DNA of 64,000 nucleotides from Oceanobacillus manasiensis (GTDB taxonomy: Bacteria > Bacillota > Bacilli > Bacillales > Amphibacillaceae): positions 496,001 through 560,000 of the forward strand of contig NZ_CCDL010000003.1 of assembly GCF_000724085.1 (NCBI RefSeq), given 5' to 3'. The notes beneath the pieces were generated by a model. The model saw nothing but the letters and a program-made list of their open reading frames with translations. It had not been told where the DNA came from and ran no database searches. This document shows positions 55,305 to 62,715 of this stretch, in pieces. A program made the translations under genes and the position numbers. Positions within the stretch are counted from its first letter, which is position 1, and every line of letters begins with the position of its first letter.

Positions 55305-55823
55305 TTGAGATTGTTCCATGTAAGTGAGGAAAGCAATATTGACGTGTTTCATCCGAGGATTCCAGAGAGGGGTGACTTGGATAAAAATAAGCCGTTAGTT
55401 TGGGCGGTTGATGAAAACTGTCTCGCAAATTTTCTAACACCTAGGAATTGTCCAAGGGTCTGCTTCCAAATCTCTCCAAAAACAACCATTGAAGATAGAA
55501 AAGCCTACCTAAAGTTATCGAATCACGTAGTGGCAGTGGAAAAGGCATGGTTACAGCGAATTAACGAGACTACCCTTTACTTATATGAATTTGGGAGTGA
55601 AGGTTTCAAATTGCAAGATGAGTCTGCTGGTTACTACGTTAGCGAAATTATACAAACTCCAAGTAGAAAAATTGTAATAGAAGATATCGTTCATGTTCTT
55701 TCGAAGTACAATGTCGAACTGCGTAAATTGGAACGACTTTGGGAACTACATGACAACATAATTAACTCTTCATTTCGTTGGTCAATGTGTCGGATGCGTT
55801 TTGCTCAGCCAAGGGAAGTGTAA
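55305..55823 (+). CDS. DUF6886-like protein
   Basis: 172 residues from TTG 55305 (MRLFHVSEESNI), chosen because GGAGATG lies 7 bases upstream; an in-frame ATG at 55290 has no site. The pattern HVSEE, WAVDENCLANFLTPRNCPRVCF and YEF is typical of a small family in Bacillaceae with unknown function. The next gene starts 16 bases on, so the two are co-transcribed. Confidence 0.65.
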   Translation: MRLFHVSEESNIDVFHPRIPERGDLDKNKPLVWAVDENCLANFLTPRNCPRVCFQISPKTTIEDRKAYLKLSNHVVAVEKAWLQRINETTLYLYEFGSEGFKLQDESAGYYVSEIIQTPSRKIVIEDIVHVLSKYNVELRKLERLWELHDNIINSSFRWSMCRMRFAQPREV

Positions 55824-55839
55824 AGAAGGGGAAATGGGA

Positions 55840-56451
55840 ATGCAAGAGAAGTTGAAAGATGTAATGCAGGTAATAAAGCTTGCTGAAAAACTAAAATATG
55901 AACTCCGTCACAGTTGGCTTAGCAATGGTAGACGGGAGAGCGTGGCAGAACATACATGGCGACTATCCTTAATGGCAATGCTAATTGAGCCATTAATGGA
56001 AGAAAAGCTGGATACAGCAAAGCTGTTGAAAATGATTATTATTCATGATCTCGTTGAGGCAGAAGCAACCGATGTGCCGGCGTTTGATACACTGGATAAT
56101 GAGGAAGTAAAAGCATTAAAACAAGCTCGGGAGTTAGAGGCAATTGATCATCTCCGAGACATGCTTCCTCATGAATTAGGACTAGAAGTACACCAATTGT
56201 GGATAGAGTTTGAAGCTAAAGAGACGCTAGAAGCAAAAACTGCTAACGCACTTGATAAGCTTGAAGCGCAAATTCAGCATAACGAAGCTTCCATTGACAC
56301 ATGGCTTCCGGTAGAACATAGAATGAGCTTTATGCTTGGAAAACATGCAGACTTTCACCCCGTTCTAAAGGAATTAAAGGAACAAATTGAAGGGGAAGCA
56401 GATGAAAAACTGAGAGAAGCAGGAATCGAAACAGCTACTCTAAAAGCATAA
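55840..56451 (+). CDS. HD-domain hydrolase (YfbR/HDDC2-like)
   Basis: 203 residues from ATG 55840, with AAGGGG 8 bases upstream. HD motifs are RESVAEHTWRLSLMA and IIIHDLVEAEATDVPAF, with a further Asp in ANALDKLEAQIQ. Relatives dephosphorylate deoxynucleoside monophosphates. It ends before a hairpin shared with the convergent regulator gene. Confidence 0.85.
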   Translation: MQEKLKDVMQVIKLAEKLKYELRHSWLSNGRRESVAEHTWRLSLMAMLIEPLMEEKLDTAKLLKMIIIHDLVEAEATDVPAFDTLDNEEVKALKQARELEAIDHLRDMLPHELGLEVHQLWIEFEAKETLEAKTANALDKLEAQIQHNEASIDTWLPVEHRMSFMLGKHADFHPVLKELKEQIEGEADEKLREAGIETATLKA

Positions 56452-56453
56452 AA

Positions 56454-56522
56454 GAAGGGAATGCCCTGTGTGGAGTTTAAAAGCTAATTTGAAACCTGCA
56501 ATGGTCATTCCCTTCCGTTTTA
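56454..56522. terminator. Long-loop hairpin between convergent genes
   Basis: GAAGGGAATG (56454-56463) pairs perfectly with CATTCCCTTC (56506-56515), with a 42-base loop. T-rich bases follow on both strands. The right arm lies inside the 3' end of the regulator gene. Confidence 0.55.
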
Positions 56523-57097
56523 CAGCTTGTCCGTTTGACGTTTTCTGTTTGTAAGACATTTTTAAACATGGAAGTTTCACATTTACATGCCACTTTGTAT
56601 TCTTTTGCAACAGCCATTATCGGACAATTGTACTCGATGAGCTCGTAATTGTTATCATCTTTCATGGTAATTTCAGCCATATATCCTTTTTCATTTTGAA
56701 TAGTCTGAATTTCCCGCATTCTCTCCTGAGGCGATTTTTTCTGCATACGTAAAGTATATTCCTTCGTCAGACGTTTTTCCCTGTTTTGGAACAGCTGTTC
56801 AACGGATTTGTTGCCATAAAGTGCTTGTATGTCTTGTAAAAATTCTACACTCAACCCTTCATAGCTTTTAGGGAAAAGCAGCTCTCCTTTCGCTGACAAA
56901 GTATAGCTTTGGACAGGCCTTCCCATTGGCTGCCTGATTTCTTCCGTCACGATAAGGTCATCCTTTTCCATAACCGATAGATGTTTCCTAACAGCCATGT
57001 CGGTAATTTCTAGGTGTTCGGACAAGGCCCCAACCGTCATTCGAACTTCTCTTTTCAAAAGATCAAGAATTTTATCCTTGGTTGTTTTTAGTTGCAT
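56477..57097 (-). CDS. DNA-binding regulator with C-terminal cysteine cluster (SufR-like)
   Basis: 206 residues. The N-terminal winged helix is MTVGALSEHLEITDMAVRKHLSVMEKDDLI with wing GRPVQSYTLSAKG. The C-terminal part has Cys in NCPIMAVAKEYKVACKCE and SCKTEGNDHCRF, the pattern of SufR-type regulators that hold an iron-sulfur cluster. It is divergent from sodA with 145 bases between. A perfect AAGGAGGTGG site precedes the ATG. It may sense iron-sulfur or oxidative state and act on sodA; this is inference. Confidence 0.8.
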   Translation of the reverse strand: MQLKTTKDKILDLLKREVRMTVGALSEHLEITDMAVRKHLSVMEKDDLIVTEEIRQPMGRPVQSYTLSAKGELLFPKSYEGLSVEFLQDIQALYGNKSVEQLFQNREKRLTKEYTLRMQKKSPQERMREIQTIQNEKGYMAEITMKDDNNYELIEYNCPIMAVAKEYKVACKCETSMFKNVLQTENVKRTSCKTEGNDHCRFQISF

Positions 57098-57190
57098 CGT
57101 GCCACCTCCTTAAGTTTCTTATATTTAATCCCTTCAAGCATTTTAGTTGCGATGCCAATTTGAATAGGGTACGCTTTATCTAAAGTTATT

Positions 57191-57213
57191 ATACTTTATA
57201 GTATAAAAAGTAT
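57191..57213. promoter_or_regulatory. Inverted repeat in the regulator-sodA promoter region
   Basis: ATACTTT (57191-57197) and AAAGTAT (57207-57213) are inverted around 9 bases and overlap TATA-rich promoter sequence 30 bases before the sodA ATG. A candidate operator. Confidence 0.45.
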
Positions 57214-57242
57214 AAACTATTTCGATTAGGGAGGAAAGTAAC

Positions 57243-57863
57243 ATGGCTAAATTTGAATTACCTGCACTACCTTATTCACACGACGCACTTGAACCTTATA
57301 TTGATGCAAAAACAATGGAGATACATCACGGAAAACATCATCAAACATATGTAACCAAACTAAATGGCGCCTTGGAAGGGCATCAAGACCTGCAGGGTAA
57401 ATCGTTAGAAGCATTGCTTTCTAACCTTGAGGATTTGCCTCAAGAAATACGAACAGCGGTAAGGAATAATGGTGGCGGTCATTTAAACCATACTTTATTC
57501 TGGGAGATTATTGCCCCATCTAAAGAAGCGTCAGCCCCAGAAGGAAAACTTGCAGAGGCAATGAACGATGCTTTCGGAAGTATCAGCAGCTTCGAGCAAA
57601 AATTTGCAGATGCAGCTACTACACGATTTGGATCAGGATGGGCTTGGCTTGTTGTGAACTCAAATAATCAACTGGAAATTATGAGCACTCCAAATCAGGA
57701 TAGTCCTGTTATGGAAGGTAAAACACCAATTCTCGGCCTTGACGTATGGGAACATGCTTACTATCTAACATATCAAAACAGAAGGCCTGAATACATTGAA
57801 AACTTCTTTAATATTATTGACTGGCAAGCAGTAGCCACAAAGTTTGAAGCAGCTACAAAATAA
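57243..57863 (+). CDS. sodA: Superoxide dismutase, Mn/Fe type
   Basis: 206 residues, usual length. Metal ligands are His in [11 protein letters not shown], His in [10 protein letters not shown], and Asp/His in [13 protein letters not shown]-type second-sphere NNGGGHLNH and FGSGWAWLV are typical of manganese enzymes. A GGGAGGAAAG site precedes the ATG. It converts superoxide to peroxide and oxygen in the cytoplasm. Confidence 0.95.
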   Translation: MAKFELPALPYSHDALEPYIDAKTMEIHHGKHHQTYVTKLNGALEGHQDLQGKSLEALLSNLEDLPQEIRTAVRNNGGGHLNHTLFWEIIAPSKEASAPEGKLAEAMNDAFGSISSFEQKFADAATTRFGSGWAWLVVNSNNQLEIMSTPNQDSPVMEGKTPILGLDVWEHAYYLTYQNRRPEYIENFFNIIDWQAVATKFEAATK

Positions 57864-57864
57864 A

Positions 57865-58002
57865 GTGAAACGTCAATCAGTGGGGTGGGCGTTCTACTCC
57901 CACTAGCTGTTAGTTGAACGAATCTGGGTGTTAGCGTCCGTGTACTCCCACTAAAAACTAACTGTTTCACTTCATGTTTTGAGGTGGGAGTCTTACGGAC
58001 GG
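57865..58002 (+). other. Structured non-coding segment after sodA
   Basis: Several nested complementary pairs occur: AGTGAAAC (57865) with GTTTCACT (57965); GTTAGTT (57910) with AACTAAC (57957); CGTCCGT-ACTCCCAC (57936-57952) with GTGGGAGT-ACGGACG (57985-58002). A second copy of ACTCCCAC at 57897 can also pair with the last arm. It has no T run. It could be a mobile-element remnant or an RNA with alternative folds. Confidence 0.5.
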
Positions 58003-58096
58003 TTGCACTGGATAAACATACTATAGAATAAGGTGTTAACATGCACCTTACTCTGTACATATGCTTTACAAGAAACGACGACAGGAGGGGTACACG

Positions 58097-58642
58097 TTGA
58101 AGCTTACAGGAATATCCGGTTCTGTGGTAGGTGAAAAAACGTCACAGGCAGTACATGATGTGTTAATGACAGCTAAGAGACTTGATCCATCGCTTGAAAT
58201 TGAACTAATTGATTTAAAGGAATACGATGTAGAAATGGTACGGGGGTTTCCGCTAGCAGGATATAATCAAGACACTTGGGATGTTGTAAACAAAATCACG
58301 ACAGCCGATGCTCTTGTGATTGGTTCACCAATTTACCAAGCATCGATTTCTGGAGTACTCAAAAATTTATTTGATCACTTACCTGTCGATGCATTTAAAT
58401 CAAAGGTTACGGCAATGGTTACAACAGGAGGGGTCGAAAAACACTTTCTTGTCTCCGAATATCAGTTAAAGCCTATTCTTTCCTATTTAAAAGGAATGGT
58501 GCCAACATACAGTGTTTTCGTTCATAATGATGACTTTAATGATGACAATGAAATTACAAATCCCATAGTAAATGAACGAATATCAAAACTTTCTAAGGAA
58601 ATACTCCAGCTTCATAAGGCCATACAACATAATAAGGGCTGA
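58097..58642 (+). CDS. NAD(P)H-dependent FMN reductase family protein
   Basis: 181 residues from TTG 58097, with AGGAGGGG 6 bases upstream. The flavodoxin-like fold is shown by ISGSVVGEKTSQAVHDVL (phosphate loop) and GSPIYQASISGVLKNLFDHLP (flavin site). It should reduce flavins or use bound FMN to reduce other substrates. A terminator follows. Confidence 0.87.
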   Translation: MKLTGISGSVVGEKTSQAVHDVLMTAKRLDPSLEIELIDLKEYDVEMVRGFPLAGYNQDTWDVVNKITTADALVIGSPIYQASISGVLKNLFDHLPVDAFKSKVTAMVTTGGVEKHFLVSEYQLKPILSYLKGMVPTYSVFVHNDDFNDDNEITNPIVNERISKLSKEILQLHKAIQHNKG

Positions 58643-58667
58643 TCCGTCAGAGATCAGCCTTTTTTCT
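58634..58667 (+). terminator. Terminator of the FMN reductase gene
   Basis: AAGGGCTGATC pairs with GATCAGCCTTTTTT. Confidence 0.92.
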
Positions 58668-58677
58668 TTAACTTATT

Positions 58678-59304
58678 TTAAAATTCTTTTGAAGAAAGAG
58701 GCAAGAATAGCTTAACTCCTCTTTTATTAAAAGGGAGAAATTTACTGTCTGTTAGTAGATGGCTTATATAGCCTGCCAGACAAGTATTTTGAACACCAAT
58801 TAGTCCTGTTGACAACTCTAATCGATAGGCAATGTATCCAACGAAAACTACTCCAAGTAACGAATGCGTATAGCTGCGGTGCGAGACTACTGAAGCGATA
58901 AGTATAAAAATACCAAGTAAAAATAACCAGGTCTCCTGTAAAGATAGACCAACCGCAATCACAGCAACCCCTGTCAGTGTCAGCATATGCTTTTGTTTTA
59001 TAAAGGAGGCGAATACGAAAAGTAAAAGCCCGATGCCCAATCCAATGTATTGGTTTGTGCCATTGCCTTCATACACACTGTAAGCAACCATTAAAATACC
59101 AATTAGCTGGGCAACAGATTGAAACAGTTTATGAGAAAGCGTTATTCTCCCGCGCAACTTTCCGTCAATATCAAGGTCTGGGAGTAAGCCAGCTACGACT
59201 CCTATACTCACAAGGATAGCAGTTTCGGTTGGTGTAGCCGTATAAGAGTTTGCTACGATAAATCCTGTTGCTGCTCCAACAGCAGCGTGTGCAGTTCCGT
59301 TCAT
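58678..59304 (-). CDS. Membrane-bound metal-dependent hydrolase (YdjM/DUF457 type)
   Basis: 208 residues from ATG at 59304 (AAGAAGGGA site); the open frame runs 13 codons further without a site. The family motifs are MNGTAHAAVGAATG, VVAGLLPDLDIDG, and SHRSYTHSLLGV, giving His and Asp metal ligands. It has several membrane helices. Relatives such as LexA-regulated YdjM and the YfhO-adjacent proteins have no settled substrate. Confidence 0.82.
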   Translation of the reverse strand: MNGTAHAAVGAATGFIVANSYTATPTETAILVSIGVVAGLLPDLDIDGKLRGRITLSHKLFQSVAQLIGILMVAYSVYEGNGTNQYIGLGIGLLLFVFASFIKQKHMLTLTGVAVIAVGLSLQETWLFLLGIFILIASVVSHRSYTHSLLGVVFVGYIAYRLELSTGLIGVQNTCLAGYISHLLTDSKFLPFNKRGVKLFLPLSSKEF

Positions 59305-59419
59305 GTTGTGTATCCCTTCTTTATGTAAATTATCCCACCACATAGTTTACAACAAAATGTATGTTCTGTTTAGTAAAAGATAAAATAAGGAAAACAGATC
59401 TATAGAGAGGAGGAGCTAA

Positions 59420-60088
59420 TTGGAAAAAATAAAGCTACTCGTCTATCATGGCTCGCGTGATGAAACAAAAAATAATTCTTTCCTAGAAATGGTCAATCGG
59501 CTGCAGGAAAAGGTTCAGGAACCCGTGTTAGGGTGCTTTTTGGAATTTGGGTCTCCATTGTGGGAGAATGTAATAGCCCAATATGCAAAAGGTTACCAAG
59601 TTACAGTCATTCCATTATTCTTTTTGAAAGGTAAGCATTATGAAGAAGATTTAAAAGATGTAATGCTCCAAGCTGACTCACCAGTGGACATATTGCCACC
59701 TTTAGTAGAAGATGATCACTTCAAAGAATTTATACAACGAAGCTATGATATAAAAAAACCTTTCATCCTTGCAGCCCATGGTTCCGCTCAATGTGAGGCT
59801 AAGCAGGCTCTCTGTGCAATGGCTAAAAGGCTTGGTGAGAAAAATGGGATGCCTTGGCATGTCGTCATGTTGGCGGAAGATGGCGCACAAGAAAAACTAG
59901 TTAATTTTCAGGAGAAGTATGGAAGTGTGACAATGTTGCCTCTCACGTTCGGTAAGGGAAAGGTTTATCATGAACTAAAATCTCTAGCAAGTTCTAACAC
60001 TAATTTTCATATGATGGATCCTCCATCGTTTAATCAGAGCATAGAAAGATATATACTAAATAAAATAATGATTTTGGAAGGAAGTTAA
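59420..60088 (+). CDS. CbiX/SirB-like chelatase domain protein
   Basis: 222 residues from TTG 59420 (GAGGAGG site). The first half carries LLVYHGSRDETKNNSF with the metal His and CFLEFGSPLWENVIAQ; the second repeats the fold with ILAAHGSAQCEAKQAL and VMLAEDG. This is the pattern of sirohydrochlorin cobalt- or ferrochelatases. The gene is 2 bases from the haem-monooxygenase-like gene, so a tetrapyrrole role fits. Some catalytic details could differ; its exact substrate is open. Confidence 0.8.
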   Translation: MEKIKLLVYHGSRDETKNNSFLEMVNRLQEKVQEPVLGCFLEFGSPLWENVIAQYAKGYQVTVIPLFFLKGKHYEEDLKDVMLQADSPVDILPPLVEDDHFKEFIQRSYDIKKPFILAAHGSAQCEAKQALCAMAKRLGEKNGMPWHVVMLAEDGAQEKLVNFQEKYGSVTMLPLTFGKGKVYHELKSLASSNTNFHMMDPPSFNQSIERYILNKIMILEGS

Positions 60089-60090
60089 GA

Positions 60091-60528
60091 ATGAACCTAA
60101 CCATACAGCATTTAGAAAATGATGATCCAATTGTACTATCGGTAGTGGAAACGGGCTTAAAGGTAGGAGAAAAAGAATACGAGATAATTGACCAATCTGG
60201 TGAGCTGAAGGAAAACGCGATTTATGTATTAAATTATGTACCTGTTAATCATGAAGCAAAAGAAAGGTTTGAAATGCGCTTCCTTAGTCGCCCTAAGCTA
60301 ATTGAAAAAGAGGCTGGTTTTATATCTATTCGCGTTCTGCGACCGAAGACAGACGATACGTATCTAATTCTCAGTCAGTGGGAAACAGTGGAAGCATTTC
60401 GAGATTGGCAAAGCTCAAAAGCCTATCAGCATGCACATAAAAAAAGAGGAACAAAGGAAGGGCTTGACAAAGAAAAGGGTGTACTGAGTGGGAAGCCTTA
60501 TCATCATCTTTACAAGACGAAGAGATAG
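60091..60528 (+). CDS. hmoB: Haem-degrading monooxygenase, HmoB-like
   Basis: 145 residues. The C-terminal ABM domain has RFLSRPKLIEKEAGFISIRVLRP, SQWETVEAFRDWQSSKAYQHAHKKRG, which matches my memory of Bacillus HmoB (YhgC). The short N-terminal part is also of that type. It releases iron from haem in the cytoplasm. It is coupled to the chelatase gene with 2 bases between. Confidence 0.75.
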   Translation: MNLTIQHLENDDPIVLSVVETGLKVGEKEYEIIDQSGELKENAIYVLNYVPVNHEAKERFEMRFLSRPKLIEKEAGFISIRVLRPKTDDTYLILSQWETVEAFRDWQSSKAYQHAHKKRGTKEGLDKEKGVLSGKPYHHLYKTKR

Positions 60529-60627
60529 ATCCCTATCGTATAAGTCTACAGAATCATAGACAATTTAACAATTGTTCGATAATATGATAGATAAGAGGGT
60601 ACTATAATTATAGAGGTGGAGCCAAGC

Positions 60628-61419
60628 GTGACTAAAAATATTCAAAGTAGACAATATCTAATTGAACAAGCACTTAATTATACAGGAGTTGGCTTGATTA
60701 TTACAGACCCGACGATCGAGGATAACCCGATTGTGTTTGCCAATCAAGGCTTTTACAAACTAACGGGATATTCAGAAAGTGAAGTAATTGGTAGCAACTG
60801 TCGTTTTTTGCAGGGAGAAGAAACAGATGAGACTAACCTGCAGGCATTACGAGATGCAATTTTGGAAGAAAAGCAGATTACTGTACAATTATACAATTAC
60901 AGAAAAGATGGAACTGGCTTCTGGAATGAGTTATCAATTGATCCTATGTGGGTTGAGGAAGATCAGAAGACCTATTTTGTTGGGGTGCAAAAGGACGTCA
61001 CCAAAGATAAAAAGAATGAGAGACTGCTTGCCCAACATTTATTAGAAATTGAACGAATTTCGACACCAATTGTTCCAGTACATGACAATGCTTCGGTGCT
61101 TCCCTTAATAGGAACAATGGGAGAAGAACGATTGGATACTATTATGAAATCCGTATCAAATTACCTAGAGGATTCTGACCAAGATTATTTAATTATAGAT
61201 CTTTCAGGCTTGTATGAAGTTGATAGAAATACTGTAGCCAGATTTTTAAAAATTCACCAATTTATATCCCTTATGGGTAAACAGCTGCTCGTTGCGGGGA
61301 TCCGCCCAGACATGGCAGTACAGACTGCCACTATTCAGGATAAATTTAGAAATATGAAGACTTTCAAAAGTGTGCAAACGGCCATGGAATATATTGCCCG
61401 GGCAGCGGAAGATAAATAG
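60628..61419 (+). CDS. ytvA: Blue-light photoreceptor YtvA (LOV-STAS)
   Basis: 263 residues from GTG 60628, with GGTGGAG 7 bases upstream; an upstream in-frame GTG (60616) overlaps the site. The LOV domain carries GSNCRFLQGEETDETNL with photo-active C58, and NYRKDGTGFWNELSIDP, VGVQKDVT. A linker helix and a STAS domain follow (DYLIIDLSGLYEVDRNTV). This is the layout and length of B. subtilis YtvA, which binds FMN, forms a cysteine-flavin adduct in blue light and signals through the stressosome to SigB. It converges with the B12-type regulator. Confidence 0.93.
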   Translation: MTKNIQSRQYLIEQALNYTGVGLIITDPTIEDNPIVFANQGFYKLTGYSESEVIGSNCRFLQGEETDETNLQALRDAILEEKQITVQLYNYRKDGTGFWNELSIDPMWVEEDQKTYFVGVQKDVTKDKKNERLLAQHLLEIERISTPIVPVHDNASVLPLIGTMGEERLDTIMKSVSNYLEDSDQDYLIIDLSGLYEVDRNTVARFLKIHQFISLMGKQLLVAGIRPDMAVQTATIQDKFRNMKTFKSVQTAMEYIARAAEDK

Positions 61420-61427
61420 CGTAACTT

Positions 61428-61460
61428 GAACCCCCATTTTTAAAAAATGGGGGTTCTTCA
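61428..61460. terminator. Hairpin between ytvA and the convergent MerR gene
   Basis: GAACCCCCATTT pairs perfectly with AAATGGGGGTTC. A weak T-rich tail follows on the plus strand. Confidence 0.75.
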
Positions 61461-61594
61461 TAATAAAATAAGGAGAAGAGAAAACAAATCTTGTTTTTGC
61501 TGCTAGCTTTGTAGTTGCATTTCCCTTCGAATAGGTATGAAAGCGGGAGGTCTGTTTGTTTGCTCCCTTGTTTCCTTTAAGCATAATCATAATG

Positions 61595-62512
61595 CTATTT
61601 GGGATTTGGAAAAGCTGTCCTGCTTGATGGTTGTAATGCAACCACATCCTCTACACGATCCGTTACACTTATATGGCGAAGTTGTTTATTCCCTAAAAAA
61701 GAAATAGCACCTTGACCACCAAGATAAAAAGAAGTCTCGTGGTATCTTCCAGCAAAGTTGTCTAACGTTTTAAGTAGCTCAGGGTTCTGTTCAAACGGGA
61801 TAGTGGTCGTAGCAGATAACAGAACGCGTTTTGGCTGAAAACGACAAACCAAGGCTTCAATTGAACCAGGGGCTGGAGAGGAGCCAATTAGCTTTGTTTT
61901 CCATCCTTTCATCAAACATTGAAGTAATATGATATGAACTGGCACTTCATGTAGCTCTCCTGGCAGACAAGCACCAAGTATTAGAGGTGCGTTTTCGTCA
62001 CATTGAAAGTTGTTCCTTACTTCCACTAGAAAGTCACGGACAACTAAACTTGTCACCGATTCTTGGAAAGCTTCCCATTCCCCGCGTTCCCATTTATTTC
62101 CCACCTCAACTAAAAAGGGTATGACAATTTTCTTTAGAAAATAATCCAACCCATGATAATGATACGCCTGCCGTAATATACGGTTCAAAGCTAGGTCATC
62201 ACAGTTTTCCCCTGATTTCAGCAAATCCGTGATAAGCATATCCCTATTGTTTGTAGGTTGATAGTTTTGTGTAGCTCTTTCTCTATGCACTCTATTTACA
62301 GCTTGCTGTATACTTTCACCCTTTTGCTGATAATCTTTAATTTTTAGTAATGTATGGATGTCATCCTGGCTGTACACTCGATATCCGTTTTCCTTCCTTT
62401 TTGGTTCCAGTGAACGGTACCTATCCTCCCATTTCCGGATTACTTGCTTTGAAAGCCCGGTGAGTTCTGCAACTTCTTTTATGTAATACTGCCTATATGT
62501 GTGTGTACTCAT
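61595..62512 (-). CDS. MerR family regulator with B12-binding domain (LitR/CarH type)
   Basis: 305 residues from ATG at 62512. The MerR helix-turn-helix is YYIKEVAELTGLSKQVIRKWEDRY ... YRVYSQDD. The middle helical part (95-165) has the WERGEWEAFQ segment of the B12 cap. The Rossmann part has LPGELHEVPVHI with H188 at the cobalt-ligand place. In CarH/LitR, AdoB12 keeps the repressor bound in the dark and light releases it, turning on carotenoid genes. Here the usual EHxxT motif reads ESVT (residues 151-154). It is divergent from the carotenoid desaturase. Confidence 0.87.
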   Translation of the reverse strand: MSTHTYRQYYIKEVAELTGLSKQVIRKWEDRYRSLEPKRKENGYRVYSQDDIHTLLKIKDYQQKGESIQQAVNRVHRERATQNYQPTNNRDMLITDLLKSGENCDDLALNRILRQAYHYHGLDYFLKKIVIPFLVEVGNKWERGEWEAFQESVTSLVVRDFLVEVRNNFQCDENAPLILGACLPGELHEVPVHIILLQCLMKGWKTKLIGSSPAPGSIEALVCRFQPKRVLLSATTTIPFEQNPELLKTLDNFAGRYHETSFYLGGQGAISFLGNKQLRHISVTDRVEDVVALQPSSRTAFPNPK

Positions 62513-62539
62513 TTCCTCAACATCCCCCACTGTATAACT

Positions 62540-62568
62540 TGTCTAACGTTGGTAACAAAGATTAGACA
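62540..62568. promoter_or_regulatory. Inverted repeat near the regulator start
   Basis: TGTCTAA (62540-62546) and TTAGACA (62562-62568) are perfect inverted copies with a 15-base gap, just upstream of the MerR gene. A candidate autoregulatory operator. Confidence 0.5.
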
Positions 62569-62661
62569 CTATTAAAGAACCCTTCCCTTATTTCAATTGT
62601 TTGTAACCTGGAATTGTTGGGTATAGAAGGGTACAAGCAAGATAGAAAAGAAATACAGAAG

Positions 62662-62692
62662 TTGTACAACGTTCTGTGCAAATGCACATTAT
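62662..62692 (+). promoter_or_regulatory. Candidate MerR-type promoter/operator of the carotenoid gene
   Basis: TTGTAC (62662-62667) and CATTAT (62687-62692) are separated by 19 bases, the long spacer typical of MerR-controlled promoters. TGTGCA-AA-TGCACA (62675-62688), a perfect palindrome, lies in the spacer and -10. GTTGTACAAC (62661-62670) is a second palindrome over the -35. Confidence 0.55.
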
Positions 62693-62715
62693 CAGCATCA
62701 GGGGGAGAGAAATAG

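Noticed and set aside
60540-60627. SigB promoter for ytvA
   Set aside because: GGGTAC is present at about 60596, but no GTTTAA-like -35 stands at 13-15 bases.
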